64,000 nucleotides of DNA from Acinetobacter sp. S54 (GCF_016624945.1 NZ_JACVUI010000003.1:62001-126000), one strand, 5' to 3'. Shown: positions 27,199 through 37,600, numbered from the stretch's first letter. Translations and numbers: made by a program. The notes: generated by a model not told the origin, from the sequence alone.

Positions 27199-29334
27199 CT
27201 ATTGATCTTGCACATCCGTCAATCGATCTAATTTCTTTTGGAAATAATTACCTTGTAAGTAACGGGCTTCAATGTTCCATGCATTTGCAAACATCGTCAT
27301 ATCATTTAAATCCCGTGCTAAAATTTCAACAGGCTTGATATGATGAAAGTTTTCCAGCTTTTGTTGAAGTTGAGGGAGATCTTTATCTGAACTTAGCATT
27401 TTACATAAGTTGTGATGCAAGCTTAGGGAATCAAGATCAATCTGACTTAGAATAGATTCGCTATATATTGACATACCAAAATCACGCACAGAGATTTCAA
27501 CTTCATTTTGCTTTAATTTAGCAAATTGTTGTTGAGCTAAGGGTAAATTTTGACTGATTGATTCTTCAGAAAATTGCAAAGTTAGAGGAGCTTTTGCTCG
27601 ACTACCGACAATGGTCAAAAGTTTGCTCATTAACTCAGGCAATTGCTTATCATTTAAAAGAATGTGACGATTTAAGTTAATAATGAGTCTAGCAGTTGGG
27701 TATTGCGTTAAAAAATTATGTAACTGCTTGCATGCTTCAACAAGAATCCAGCGATCAACCTTGATGGAAAGTTCGGGGTCATCCCGCAAATCGGGTAACT
27801 GATTAATGTCTTGCCAGCTATTATCATAAATAAAACCACTGGTTACTTCATAAGTATAGAGATCACTATCCTGTTTATCATAAAGTTGCTGATATTTTAA
27901 ATGAATATCACTCGCATCCAGTTTTTGCTGAAGTGCTTGAAGAATTGATTGTTGTACTTTAGGAATATTCTCTGTGCTGATACTGAGTTCTTTTAGACCT
28001 GTTACCTGACCTAAGTCACGTTGAGACAAACTTTGTTCCATATTTGGCAAACGTTGAGCAAATGCCTGTTCTAACAAATGATCAAAACTTTTTTCATCTT
28101 TAATGTTTGGTTGATTTAAAACCAGATAGCCTAAATGTAAATGGAGAGCGAGTGTGGAACTTCCAACACTTAATAATTGAGGCTTTTCCAAAGATTTTAG
28201 ACTAATTAATTGAGATTTTAAGACTTGATCAGATTCTGCCTGAAATAGGGCTACGTATAAAACTGGATTAATCTTAAAAACAGAAACATTTACCTGCTCT
28301 TTTATAAATCCATAAATGCTGGAAAAATAGGTTTTGATCGTTTCTAGCGTGTACTTAAACGCATCGTCTGGACAGCTTGAAAGAGTGATAACGACTAATG
28401 CATTGGCATCCGCAGGTTGTTTGTTTAGCTGGCGATTAATGGCATTAAACGCATTAATCGTCGGAGAAAGTTTGTCTGATTCAATAGATTGAGAAGGGAT
28501 AGACGTTTGAGGAGCAGTGGAAATGTTATTTTCTTCACATTCAATAGTGAGTTGCACCGCGTCTTCTTCATCATCGCAAGGTAAAAACTCGATTTTTAAT
28601 GGGTTTGAAACGGTTATAGCTGGATTTCTAGATACGATATCAAGACTTGATTGATCAAATATGCCTTGAGAAACGCGTTTGAATTTTTGTTTAAAATGAT
28701 TCAGATCTGTTGGCTGTAAAATATCCAGAATCGGTAATCCAATTAACTCATTCTCACTTTTTAAACCAAAAATTGCTAAATATTCTGAGTTAGCCTTGGT
28801 ATGAATCCCTTCTTGAAGAGTAGCAACGGCTTTATTACTTTCTTTTATTTTGGACTGAACATGCGAATGCGCAGTATCTAGTTCTTCCAGTAAACGCTGT
28901 TCATTTTGTTGCAGGCGGCTATAAGATAAGGCTCTGACAATTGCAATATATACTTGTTCAGGCAAGTTAAGGTCAATAATTTCATAGACGCCTTTTTGAA
29001 TATAACTGAGATATTCATTTGAAGCATATTGATCTGGAGTCAACAAAAGAACGGGCAAATTAGGTTGAGATGAAGCTTGAATCAGGGAAAGCACCTGTTC
29101 AATCTTCAAGTCATAAGCACGTCCAAAAATGACGATGTCCCAGCCAATATTCAATTGCTTTTCAAATGTATTTAGATCATCAAGCAAAGTAGCTTGAACC
29201 TGATGATTTTTGGATTCAAACAGTTCAATAATTTGATTATAACGAAGCTGGTTATCATCAATAATGAGTAAACGTGTTTTGCTTAATTTTAACTTTTTAG
29301 AAAGTAACGAGTTTCTCACTTTAAAGCTTCCCAT
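27199..29334 (-). CDS. FimX-like receiver/PAS/degenerate GGDEF-EAL protein
   Basis: A 711-residue protein with four parts: response-regulator-like N-terminus (residues ~20-135, LLIIDDNQLRYNQII), PAS-like segment (~165-270), degenerate GGDEF-like region (~300-440), and a C-terminal EAL-like domain (~455-700). The EAL signature is lost: the aligned sequence is YTYEVTSGF, and several metal-binding residues appear absent, so phosphodiesterase activity is unlikely. The domain order resembles P. aeruginosa FimX, a c-di-GMP receptor for type IV pili. It overlaps the upstream PilZ-domain gene by 19 bases. Confidence 0.78.
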   Translation of the reverse strand: MGSFKVRNSLLSKKLKLSKTRLLIIDDNQLRYNQIIELFESKNHQVQATLLDDLNTFEKQLNIGWDIVIFGRAYDLKIEQVLSLIQASSQPNLPVLLLTPDQYASNEYLSYIQKGVYEIIDLNLPEQVYIAIVRALSYSRLQQNEQRLLEELDTAHSHVQSKIKESNKAVATLQEGIHTKANSEYLAIFGLKSENELIGLPILDILQPTDLNHFKQKFKRVSQGIFDQSSLDIVSRNPAITVSNPLKIEFLPCDDEEDAVQLTIECEENNISTAPQTSIPSQSIESDKLSPTINAFNAINRQLNKQPADANALVVITLSSCPDDAFKYTLETIKTYFSSIYGFIKEQVNVSVFKINPVLYVALFQAESDQVLKSQLISLKSLEKPQLLSVGSSTLALHLHLGYLVLNQPNIKDEKSFDHLLEQAFAQRLPNMEQSLSQRDLGQVTGLKELSISTENIPKVQQSILQALQQKLDASDIHLKYQQLYDKQDSDLYTYEVTSGFIYDNSWQDINQLPDLRDDPELSIKVDRWILVEACKQLHNFLTQYPTARLIINLNRHILLNDKQLPELMSKLLTIVGSRAKAPLTLQFSEESISQNLPLAQQQFAKLKQNEVEISVRDFGMSIYSESILSQIDLDSLSLHHNLCKMLSSDKDLPQLQQKLENFHHIKPVEILARDLNDMTMFANAWNIEARYLQGNYFQKKLDRLTDVQDQ

Positions 29335-31067
29335 AAATCTTGATTATCTGAATCTTTGACCTGCTTAAACATAAAGTCTTTCAGGCTATTCTGTTGCTGC
29401 TCATCTAAAAGTTCATAGTCAAATTGTACAAAGCTTTGAGTAATAAGCTGTGCTTTGAGCAAATAAACTTTGAACTCTTCTTTTTCTAACCTTAAATGAA
29501 TGCCTTGTTGTTCTCTAAAAATTTGTGAACCTGGTAAGATGAGTGTGGTTTTGACCTGATCAAGATTTTGACTTTGCATGAGTAGGGCAGGGTAATAATT
29601 ATTGCTATGACGGTCTGCCTGTACGCGAACCGCACATGGAAAAATATCTTGAGCAAGAATTTCCAGACCAATTTCCAGACTTTTTTCAGCAGACTGTTTA
29701 ATCCAGCGAATTACCCCACCACGCCATTGGCTATGCGTATTTTCTTTAACCAGTATAAATTCACCCGTTCTTAAATTTTTGGGAGCTTCTTCAGTCCATT
29801 TAATCCGATAACCATTTACACTGATATCTAGAACTTCAGTTTGATAAATCAGTTTAGCTTCACGGTTTAATCGCTGATTATTAGGTACATGAGCTGATGA
29901 TTCTTGTTGGGTTAAGCCAGATGCAGTTTTTGAACTATTTTGAAACCCATAATGACTATCAAGCTGCAAAGTTTCATTAAAATTTTTGGCTTTGGATAAA
30001 TAAAAATGTGCTGTCAGTAAACCAAAACAAATTTGTAACTGCGCTGAATATTCGTAACGTTCATGTTGCCGTTCAGCAATTGTGCCTAGAATATTTTGTA
30101 CATGAAACTTAAGTGCTGGACTTAAATAGATTTTCTCAGTTTGGGAAAGATAATCGGCATTACGATGCAAAGTCGCAGTAATATGTTCAAGTAAATCCTG
30201 TATCACCACATACACAGAGGGTGTAAATCCTGAATTTTGATGTTTGTTATAGACAGGAGGGTGATCTTTTTTTGTATCAATAACATATTTTGATAGAGTG
30301 GTTTCTTTGGGATAAATCTGTATTTTTTTTGCCCAATCATAACTACATTGATATAAAGCTTGTATCTCAGCCTGACGAATCTGATTGGTGTTTAAAATAT
30401 CCAGTAAGATTAGTTGTGCGTAGGCTTGCGTAATATTATTAAGTTGGTTTTGAGTACCTTGTAATTGATTGATATTGATCAAATGTACATGAGACTTCAT
30501 TGCAATTTCATACAGATAATGTGCGATTAACCATTGTCCAGCCATTGGTTCACTATAAAGCATATGTTCCTGATACAACAACTCAGTAAGTTGTTGCAGG
30601 CCATAAAATATCGCTAGAGTTCGTGCCGTTTGCAGATTTTTTTTCTTATGTAATGCAAAGACAGAAAATTTATTTTGATCGAGTTGTTCCGTGCTACGTC
30701 TGACGATATCAATATAAATGCCTGCAAAATGTTTGCGTAACAAGATTGCCAGCTCAATAATATGCTCGTTTCGATCTGTATTTATAAGACCTTGATTAAA
30801 AAAATGTTTTTCAAAACTTGCTAACACATTTTCAAGCACGGGATGCATGGTTTGTAGTAGATCAAAACGCAATGTTTCAGAGCAATTTAGTTCAGATAAT
30901 TCAATTAATGCCGAAAATAAAGCTCGAGAAGTATCCCCTAATTGCATAATGGATAATGATGAAACCCAGTCCGAAACTGCTTTAACATTTGACTCACTAA
31001 AGCTTAATTCATCTCGACTTAACGCTGTAGATGTTTCAAAAATATCCGTAAAAGTTTGATTCATCAT
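29316..31067 (-). CDS. PilZ-domain protein, probable c-di-GMP receptor
   Basis: A 583-residue protein. The N-terminal two thirds (to ~390) are alpha-helical with no family I can name; the C-terminal ~180 residues carry a PilZ-like domain (EVLDISVNGYRIKWTEEAP, RTGEFILVKE, WRGGVIRWIK, LEIGLEIL). The canonical RxxxR before the D/NxSxxG motif reads approximately RLNREAKLIYQTEVLDISVNG, so ligand binding is plausible. It lies 15 bases after epmB and overlaps the FimX-like gene, indicating a three-gene unit. Role in pilus or surface regulation is inference. Confidence 0.72.
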   Translation of the reverse strand: MMNQTFTDIFETSTALSRDELSFSESNVKAVSDWVSSLSIMQLGDTSRALFSALIELSELNCSETLRFDLLQTMHPVLENVLASFEKHFFNQGLINTDRNEHIIELAILLRKHFAGIYIDIVRRSTEQLDQNKFSVFALHKKKNLQTARTLAIFYGLQQLTELLYQEHMLYSEPMAGQWLIAHYLYEIAMKSHVHLININQLQGTQNQLNNITQAYAQLILLDILNTNQIRQAEIQALYQCSYDWAKKIQIYPKETTLSKYVIDTKKDHPPVYNKHQNSGFTPSVYVVIQDLLEHITATLHRNADYLSQTEKIYLSPALKFHVQNILGTIAERQHERYEYSAQLQICFGLLTAHFYLSKAKNFNETLQLDSHYGFQNSSKTASGLTQQESSAHVPNNQRLNREAKLIYQTEVLDISVNGYRIKWTEEAPKNLRTGEFILVKENTHSQWRGGVIRWIKQSAEKSLEIGLEILAQDIFPCAVRVQADRHSNNYYPALLMQSQNLDQVKTTLILPGSQIFREQQGIHLRLEKEEFKVYLLKAQLITQSFVQFDYELLDEQQQNSLKDFMFKQVKDSDNQDLWEALK

Positions 31068-31082
31068 AGTTTATTATTCAAC

Positions 31083-32099
31083 TCAAAATGTTGAAACCCC
31101 AAATAGCGGTGTTTTATTTTTTTCGCCCGCGATTTCCCTAACCAGCTTAGGAACCAGATAACCCGGTAAATTCGCTAAGACTTCCTGATATATATGGTCA
31201 ATTTTTGATGATACAACATCAAAGTGCTGTGCACCTTTCACTTTATCTAAAACATGTAAGTAATAGGGCATAACACGAGCTTCAAACAATCGATGACTGA
31301 GGTCAATCAGTGTTTGTGCATTATCATTCACACCCTTAAGTAAAACTGCCTGATTTAACACAGTTATTTGCTCAAATGATAACGCAGCAAGCTTGTTACA
31401 GGTATATTCATCAAGCTCTGAAGCATGATTTGAGTGTACCACCACTATAATGCGTAGCCTACTGTTTTTTAATAGAGAAATGAGCTCTTCATCGACACGG
31501 TTGGGAATAACAATCGGAACTCGTGAATGAATTCTCAAAATTTTTATCTGTGGGAGTGATTCAATTCTTTCTAGCCAGAGTTGTAATTTACGATTGGACA
31601 GCGTGAGAGGGTCGCCGCCACTCAAAATGACTTCATGAATAGCCGGATGACTTTCTATATAGTTTTTAATATTTAGCCAGTCTTCATTTTTTGGCAAATT
31701 TTCCTGATAAGGAAAATGTCTGCGAAAACAATAACGACAATGAACTGCACAAGCACCAGTCAAGGTAAGTAAAAATCTGGAGCTATATTTATGTAACACC
31801 CCTGGAAGTTGATTGGCCGCTTCTTCTCTCAGCGGATCTGAGACGAATTCAGGATGTTCCTTAAGCTCAAGATGGTGCGGTAAAATTTGTAAAAGCAGGG
31901 GATCAAGAGGATTTCCCAGTTGCATTTTTTCTACAAAAGCACGAGGTACACGTAATTTAAAATCCTTTGAAGCAAGAATAGCACCAGATAACAATTGTTC
32001 TTTAGACAGTTGTAATACATTTAACAGCTCTAACGGATCAATGATTAGATCATTGAGTTGTTTTTGCCAGTTTTGCTCTTGATACAAATAGTTTATCAT
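31083..32099 (-). CDS. epmB: EF-P lysine 2,3-aminomutase EpmB
   Basis: A 338-residue radical SAM protein of the lysine 2,3-aminomutase family with CxxxCxxC at C117, C121, C124 (GACAVHCRYCFRRHF), GGDPL (VILSGGDPLTLSN) and a C-terminal PLP Lys region (YYLHVLDKVKGAQHFDV). Known role: converts alpha-lysine to beta-lysine for EF-P modification. It is divergent from efp (gap 70 bases), confirming identity. The partner ligase epmA is not in the window. Confidence 0.95.
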   Translation of the reverse strand: MINYLYQEQNWQKQLNDLIIDPLELLNVLQLSKEQLLSGAILASKDFKLRVPRAFVEKMQLGNPLDPLLLQILPHHLELKEHPEFVSDPLREEAANQLPGVLHKYSSRFLLTLTGACAVHCRYCFRRHFPYQENLPKNEDWLNIKNYIESHPAIHEVILSGGDPLTLSNRKLQLWLERIESLPQIKILRIHSRVPIVIPNRVDEELISLLKNSRLRIIVVVHSNHASELDEYTCNKLAALSFEQITVLNQAVLLKGVNDNAQTLIDLSHRLFEARVMPYYLHVLDKVKGAQHFDVVSSKIDHIYQEVLANLPGYLVPKLVREIAGEKNKTPLFGVSTF

Positions 32100-32169
32100 G
32101 CGACACGGAAAAAATAATGCTAGTCTAGCATTAATACATTTAAGTTAGTAAGTTTGGAGTGTGCCAGTC

Positions 32170-32739
32170 ATGGCCAGTTATTCTACAAATGAATTCAAGC
32201 AAGGCCTTAAAGTCATGCTTGACGGTAACCCATGTTCAATCATGGAAAACGAATATGTTAAACCTGGTAAAGGTCAGGCATTCAACCGTGTAAAACTTCG
32301 TAACCTTAAAACAGGTAAAGTTTTAGAAAAAACGTTTAAGTCTGGTGATTCATTGGAAGCTGCTGATATTGTAGAAGTAGAAATGGACTACTTATATAAT
32401 GATGGTGAGCTTTGGAACTTTATGGATCCTGTAACCTTCGAGCAAATCGCTGCAGATAAAGTTGCCATGGGTGATGCTGCTAAATGGTTAAAAGATGACT
32501 CGAATGAAAAATGCAGTATTATGTTATTTAATGGCGTACCATTAAATGTCAGCGCACCAAACTTCGTGGTTTTAAAAATTGTTGAAACTGATCCAGGTGT
32601 TCGTGGTGATACATCGGGTGGTGGTGGTAAACCTGCGAAACTTGAAACTGGTGCTGTAGTTCGCGTACCGTTATTTGTTCAGCAGGAAGAAAGCGTTCGT
32701 GTAGATACCCGTACTGGTGAATATTTAGAGCGTGCATAA
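32170..32739 (+). CDS. efp: Elongation factor P
   Basis: Start at ATG 32170, with GGAG at 32156-32159 upstream; the in-frame GTG at 32161 is too close to that site. The 189-residue protein has the three OB-type domains of EF-P; the modified Lys corresponds to K34 in KPGKGQAF, the substrate of the EpmA/EpmB pathway whose epmB gene is next door. It relieves ribosome stalling at polyproline stretches. Confidence 0.97.
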   Translation: MASYSTNEFKQGLKVMLDGNPCSIMENEYVKPGKGQAFNRVKLRNLKTGKVLEKTFKSGDSLEAADIVEVEMDYLYNDGELWNFMDPVTFEQIAADKVAMGDAAKWLKDDSNEKCSIMLFNGVPLNVSAPNFVVLKIVETDPGVRGDTSGGGGKPAKLETGAVVRVPLFVQQEESVRVDTRTGEYLERA

Positions 32740-32762
32740 TGGTTTAAAAATAGACTATTATG

Positions 32763-32793
32763 AAAGGGATGATCACAATCATCCCTTTTTTTA
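32763..32793 (+). terminator. efp terminator
   Basis: AAAGGGATGAT / ATCATCCCTTT stem, CACA loop, seven T. Confidence 0.93.
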
Positions 32794-32905
32794 TGCCAAA
32801 GTATTAGATGAAAATAACAAGATGAGGAGTAAAGTCACAAGGAAATTCTCTATAAAAGATGGAACTGAATTTTAGGGCAGTTAATCATAAATAATGAGGT
32901 CATGA

Positions 32906-35017
32906 ATGGATACAATTCAAAGGAAATCTACACTCCCCTCAAAATTACTCTGGAGTCTAGTCGCGATTATTGGTGCCGTTTCTTTTGGGATTTTGGCAAT
33001 TAGTCGTGGTGAACATGTCAATGCAGTCTGGATGGTTTTAGCTGCAGTTTGTGTTTATAGCATTGCTTATCGGTTTTATAGTCTATTTATTGCCACTCGT
33101 GTATTTGAACTTAATTCGAGACGTTTAACACCCGCACATCGTTTGGCGGATGGTCTGGATTATGTACCTACAAATAAATACGTTTTATTTGGGCATCACT
33201 TCGCCGCTATTGCAGGAGCAGGGCCTTTAGTCGGTCCAATTCTCGCAGCGCAAATGGGTTATTTACCAGGAACAATCTGGCTGTTAGTCGGTGTGGTCTT
33301 GGCTGGTGCAGTTCAAGACTTTCTGGTTTTGTTTATTTCTACACGACGTGATGGAAAGTCGCTGGGTGAAATGGCAAAACAGGAACTTGGCTCATTTGCG
33401 GGTGTCGTGGTGATGCTCGGTGCGCTCGGTGTGATGATCATCATTCTGGCTGTATTGGCACTGGTGGTAGTAAAAGCACTTGCGCACAGTCCGTGGGGCG
33501 TATTCAGTATTGCTGCAACGATTCCAATTGCATTGTTGATGGGGGTATATATGCGTTATATACGTCCCGGAAAAATTGCAGAAGTTTCAATTATTGGTTT
33601 TGTACTGATGATGCTGGCGATCGTTTACGGTGGTCATATCGCGGCTGATCCATACTGGGGGCCATTTTTTACTTTAACTGGAACGCAATTAACATGGTGT
33701 CTGATCATTTATGGTTTTATTGCCTCCGTTTTACCTGTCTGGTTATTACTTGCGCCGCGTGACTATTTATCGACTTTCCTTAAGATTGGGGTAATTGTCG
33801 GTTTAGCAATCGGTATTGTTGTTGCATTACCTGAGCTAAAAATGCCAGCAGTCACTCACTTTATTGACGGCACGGGCCCAGTTTTTGCTGGTAGTTTATT
33901 TCCATTCTTATTTATTACGATTGCTTGTGGTGCAATTTCAGGTTTCCATGCATTAGTATCAAGTGGTACTACACCAAAACTGATCGAAAACGAAAAAGAT
34001 ATCCGTGTGATTGGTTATGGTGGCATGCTGATGGAATCATTTGTTGCTATTATGGCGATGATCTGTGCCACTGTGCTTGATCCTGGTGTTTATTTTGCCA
34101 TTAATGCGCCAGCCGCAGTATTAGGTACTACTGTTGAAAGTGCATCAGAAGCTGTGCGTAATATTGGCTTTGTAGTAACACCTGAAATGTTGACTTTACT
34201 TGCTCAGGAAGTAGGCGAGTCTACCATCTTATCGCGTACAGGCGGTGCACCAACTTTCGCCATTGGTATGGCGCATATCATTTCTGAAATTTTTAATAAT
34301 CGCTCAATGATGGCTTTCTGGTATCACTTTGCTATTTTGTTTGAAGCATTATTTATTTTAACTGCGGTCGATGCGGGTACGCGTGCTTGCCGTTTTATGG
34401 TGCAAGATACAGTGGGTATTGTTATTCCTGCGATTAAAAAGTCAGGATCATTTATTGGCAATGTGATTGGTACTGCTGTCGCAGTCGGCGGTTGGGGTTT
34501 CTTCGTTTATCAGGGCGTAGTCGACCCGTTAGGTGGAATTAACTCATTATGGCCTTTATTTGGTATTGGTAACCAAATGCTGGCAGCGATGGCCCTTATT
34601 CTTGGTACAGTGATTTTATTTAAAATGAAGAAAGAAAAATATGTTTGGGTCACGATTGTCCCAACGATTTTCTTGTTAATCACCTGTATGACTGCGGGCT
34701 GGCAAAAGATTTTTCATGAAAATCCGAAAATTGGTTTCCTTGCACAAGCAAATCGTTTTTCAGATGCGATGGGTCGCGGTGAAATGTTGGCTCCAGCTAA
34801 AACTGTGGCTGAAATGCAAACTGTGGTGCTTTCCAATCAAATTAATGCCGTACTTTGTGCTTTCTTTATGATTGTGGCAGTGGTGATGGTAATTGCATCT
34901 ATTGGAGTGATTCGTCGTGCTTTGGCTAGCCGTGAACCAACGACTCATGAAGCTCCAGCGGTGTATGCAGATCCTGAAACAGGCGTACCTGCTTCAACAC
35001 GAGGTGAAGGCTCATGA
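32906..35017 (+). CDS. cstA: CstA/BtsT-family carbon starvation transporter
   Basis: A 703-residue integral membrane protein with about 16-18 hydrophobic segments and the CstA signature near the N-terminus (KYVLFGHHFAAIAGAGPLVGPILAAQMGYLPG). Family members are pyruvate/proton or peptide-linked uptake transporters induced on carbon starvation. GAGGT precedes ATG 32906. It overlaps the ybdD-like gene by 4 bases (ATGA), a pairing conserved across proteobacteria. Confidence 0.93.
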   Translation: MDTIQRKSTLPSKLLWSLVAIIGAVSFGILAISRGEHVNAVWMVLAAVCVYSIAYRFYSLFIATRVFELNSRRLTPAHRLADGLDYVPTNKYVLFGHHFAAIAGAGPLVGPILAAQMGYLPGTIWLLVGVVLAGAVQDFLVLFISTRRDGKSLGEMAKQELGSFAGVVVMLGALGVMIIILAVLALVVVKALAHSPWGVFSIAATIPIALLMGVYMRYIRPGKIAEVSIIGFVLMMLAIVYGGHIAADPYWGPFFTLTGTQLTWCLIIYGFIASVLPVWLLLAPRDYLSTFLKIGVIVGLAIGIVVALPELKMPAVTHFIDGTGPVFAGSLFPFLFITIACGAISGFHALVSSGTTPKLIENEKDIRVIGYGGMLMESFVAIMAMICATVLDPGVYFAINAPAAVLGTTVESASEAVRNIGFVVTPEMLTLLAQEVGESTILSRTGGAPTFAIGMAHIISEIFNNRSMMAFWYHFAILFEALFILTAVDAGTRACRFMVQDTVGIVIPAIKKSGSFIGNVIGTAVAVGGWGFFVYQGVVDPLGGINSLWPLFGIGNQMLAAMALILGTVILFKMKKEKYVWVTIVPTIFLLITCMTAGWQKIFHENPKIGFLAQANRFSDAMGRGEMLAPAKTVAEMQTVVLSNQINAVLCAFFMIVAVVMVIASIGVIRRALASREPTTHEAPAVYADPETGVPASTRGEGS

Positions 35018-35313
35018 ATCTGAAAATAGCTCATAATGGTCGTGCAGTGATTGTTAAAATCATTAAAATGACTATTCTGTCGCAGAAAGACGTATTGCTT
35101 TCTCCAAAGAACTGGTCACGTATTGCCACATTGTTTAAACGGTTACAGCAAAGTTTTCGTTTAATGGTAGGTGTCCCTGATTATGACACTTACCTTGAAC
35201 ATATGCGAAAACATCATGCTGATCTGGAACCAATGGATGCCAAGACATTTTATCGGCATTGTGTGGATTCACGTTATCCGTCCAACGGGAACTTAAAAAA
35301 GTGCCCATGTTGA
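35014..35313 (+). CDS. YbdD/YjiX-family small protein
   Basis: A member of the short DUF466 family; the C-terminal core (LMVGVPDYDTYLEHMRKHHADLEPMDAKTFYRHCVDSRYP) is diagnostic. At 99 residues it is longer than the ~65-residue E. coli YbdD because of an N-terminal extension; the ATGA overlap with cstA argues that this extension is translated. Encoded with CstA/BtsT transporters in many bacteria, probably as an accessory component. Confidence 0.9.
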   Translation: MNLKIAHNGRAVIVKIIKMTILSQKDVLLSPKNWSRIATLFKRLQQSFRLMVGVPDYDTYLEHMRKHHADLEPMDAKTFYRHCVDSRYPSNGNLKKCPC

Positions 35314-35341
35314 TATCTGTTTAATTTCTTTAGAAAAAAAC

Positions 35342-35375
35342 AAAAAAGGTGTATGTTAATTCATACACCTTTTTT
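35342..35375 (+). terminator. cstA-ybdD terminator
   Basis: AAAAAAGGTGTATG / CATACACCTTTTTT, 14-base stem with a 6-base loop. Confidence 0.95.
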
Positions 35376-35391
35376 ATTAAGGAAGTTTGTG

Positions 35392-36351
35392 ATGTGGGGC
35401 ATGGAAAAACTAAAAAAACCTGAACTGAATCGGGGAAATTTAGAGATTAACCAGAAAATTGTGCTCTATAGCCCCAAGATTGACCAATTTTTAGATGAAG
35501 TTAATCAACTTATTTTGGATAAATCAAAACAAACTCAACTGGCTTTAGCCTGTTTGTTGGCAGGTGGCCATATTTTATTTGAAGATTTGCCTGGTTTAGG
35601 AAAAACGACATTGGCTAGTGCTTTAGCTCGATTGGCTGGACTGGATTTTGGACGCATTCAGTTTACCAATGATATGCTAGCCAGTGATGTTATTGGGATT
35701 AATATGTTTAATCAAAAAGAACATGTTTTTGAGTTTAAACACGGTCCAATTTTCACTCAGATTCTTTTGGCAGATGAAATTAATCGCTGTAGTCCAAAGA
35801 CCCAAAGTGCTTTACTTGAAGCGATGGAGGAGGGTGCAGTTACTGTGGACAGCTTGCGCTATGATTTACCACAACCATTCTGGGTGGTGGCCACACAAAA
35901 CCCTTTGTTTCAGAGCGGAACTTATGCATTACCTGAATCACAACTTGATCGTTTTTTAATGCGACTGTCACTGGGTTATCCCTCTCGGAATGCGGAAAAA
36001 TTATTATTACAACAAGCTTCCAGACAAGATCTGGTGGCCCAAATCCAGCCAGTTTTCAGTGCAAATGAGATCCTTGAATTGCAAAATATGGTCAAGCAAG
36101 TTTATTTAAGTGAGGCCGTGCTGGAATATTTACTAGATTTGGCAGAACAAACCCGTAAATCTCGACATGGATTATCAACGCGTGGAGTTTTAGCCTTGAA
36201 GTTAGCAGCTCAGGCCCATGCCTTAATTGAAAAACGCGCTTATGTCATTGCAGATGATATACAGGCAGTTTTTGTTGCAGTGACTGCCCATCGAATGAAT
36301 ATGACTGAATATGAAGCTCTTCAGTGTCTGGAACTTGTAGATGCCCTATAA
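35392..36351 (+). CDS. MoxR-family AAA+ ATPase
   Basis: The frame is open from 35353, but that part is the terminator above; AAGGAAG at 35379-35385 points to ATG 35392 (319 residues). Walker A is DLPGLGKTTLA, Walker B LADEINR, followed by the MoxR sensor segment PKTQSALLEAMEEG and FWVVATQNP. MoxR ATPases act as chaperones for maturation of protein complexes and are usually encoded beside a DUF58 protein, as here. The vWA-domain and transglutaminase genes often found next are absent. Confidence 0.92.
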   Translation: MWGMEKLKKPELNRGNLEINQKIVLYSPKIDQFLDEVNQLILDKSKQTQLALACLLAGGHILFEDLPGLGKTTLASALARLAGLDFGRIQFTNDMLASDVIGINMFNQKEHVFEFKHGPIFTQILLADEINRCSPKTQSALLEAMEEGAVTVDSLRYDLPQPFWVVATQNPLFQSGTYALPESQLDRFLMRLSLGYPSRNAEKLLLQQASRQDLVAQIQPVFSANEILELQNMVKQVYLSEAVLEYLLDLAEQTRKSRHGLSTRGVLALKLAAQAHALIEKRAYVIADDIQAVFVAVTAHRMNMTEYEALQCLELVDAL

Positions 36352-36366
36352 ATGGAAGGATCAACC

Positions 36367-37272
36367 ATGTTATCTGGTTTTCAGGATTGGTTTGCCAAGC
36401 GTTTTCGGATCGATCAATTCAAGACACTAAAACAAAGTGAAATATTGGTTTTCATTTATCAGCAAGGTTTTTTATATTTGGCTTTGATTGTGATTACCTT
36501 TATCGCAGGCATTAATTATGCAAATAATCTGATTCTCGGTTTTTGTTTTCTGATTAGTGCTGTGCTATGCATGAGTTTTTATCTCACTTTCAAACAGCTT
36601 CATCAGTTAAATATTGAGGTTATCTATTCTGAAGTGGGTCAAGTTGGTCATCCATTGATTCTTAAGTTACATTGTAAACAGAAAAAACCAACAGCCCGAT
36701 TTATTAAAATAAAAATAGAAGCACAAGAGCATGTTGTTCTTATCGATCAAATAAGTCAGGAAATTGAGCTTTTATTTTCGCCTATAAATCGAGGTAAATT
36801 TGAGTTTCCTGCGATACAAATTTTTTCAACTTATCCGTTTGGTTTAGTACGGGCTTGGACCTATTTATATTTACAACGTGAAATATGGGTTGCCCCGCAA
36901 AGTTTGGATCTGGAACTTGAATATAAACAGCAATATCAGTTGAATCAGCATGATTTAGAAGAATTTCGTGAACTTCGTAATTTTAGGGAAGGAGACTCAT
37001 TTCAGGCAATTTCATGGAAACAAGTCGCTCGAGGACAAGGCTTATTTGTCAAAATGTTTGAAAATGAATCGGATCAGCATCAGTTTGAAATTGATTATCA
37101 TCAGATTCCGTGTCAGGGGCATGAACAAAAACTGAGTTGGATGATGGCTCTGATTGAACTTTGTGAGCAACGACAAATTTTTTATAGCTTACATTTACCG
37201 ACTCAACAGCTTGAACATGGGGCTGGTGAAAATCATGCTATAGAAGCTCGTAAGCTATTGGCGCAGGCTTGA
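36367..37272 (+). CDS. DUF58-domain membrane-anchored protein
   Basis: Start at ATG 36367, with AAGGA at 36356-36360; ATG 36352 has none. The 301-residue protein has two membrane helices between residues ~35 and ~75 (FLYLALIVITFIAG; LILGFCFLISAVLCMSFYL), then a cytoplasmic DUF58 domain (LEEFRELRNFREGDSFQAISWKQVAR, close to the family signature). Partner of the MoxR ATPase gene 15 bases upstream. No terminator is strong after it; a weak CAAGTC/GACTTG hairpin begins near 37282. Confidence 0.88.
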   Translation: MLSGFQDWFAKRFRIDQFKTLKQSEILVFIYQQGFLYLALIVITFIAGINYANNLILGFCFLISAVLCMSFYLTFKQLHQLNIEVIYSEVGQVGHPLILKLHCKQKKPTARFIKIKIEAQEHVVLIDQISQEIELLFSPINRGKFEFPAIQIFSTYPFGLVRAWTYLYLQREIWVAPQSLDLELEYKQQYQLNQHDLEEFRELRNFREGDSFQAISWKQVARGQGLFVKMFENESDQHQFEIDYHQIPCQGHEQKLSWMMALIELCEQRQIFYSLHLPTQQLEHGAGENHAIEARKLLAQA

Positions 37273-37600
37273 ACTGATTTGCAAGTCTTGGTTCTTTTCT
37301 GACTTGTTATATTGCCGAAAATAAATTTTGCACATAAAAGATGCAACTTCATTTGTTTTATCTTTATTAGAATGATCGTGGTGTATGAATGGCCTGAAAA
37401 TGGGTAGATAGGCATCAATAAATTTTGATGAAACAATAAATCTGGTCGAAGGCTTACCCCGCGAATCAAGTTCATCATGAGATCACGTTTTTAATTAATA
37501 CGTTAATAAATAAATTAAGATTAATTTTGTTGGATTAAAATATTTAAATTTCATAATAGCCTTATATCGGTTTATTTATATCTCGATGCTAGGGTCATTT

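Noticed and set aside
27199..29334. Active EAL phosphodiesterase
   Set aside because: The EAL signature and metal ligands are not recognisable at the expected position.
35353..35391. Early start of the MoxR gene
   Set aside because: That stretch is the 3' arm of the cstA-ybdD terminator; a clear ribosome site serves ATG 35392.
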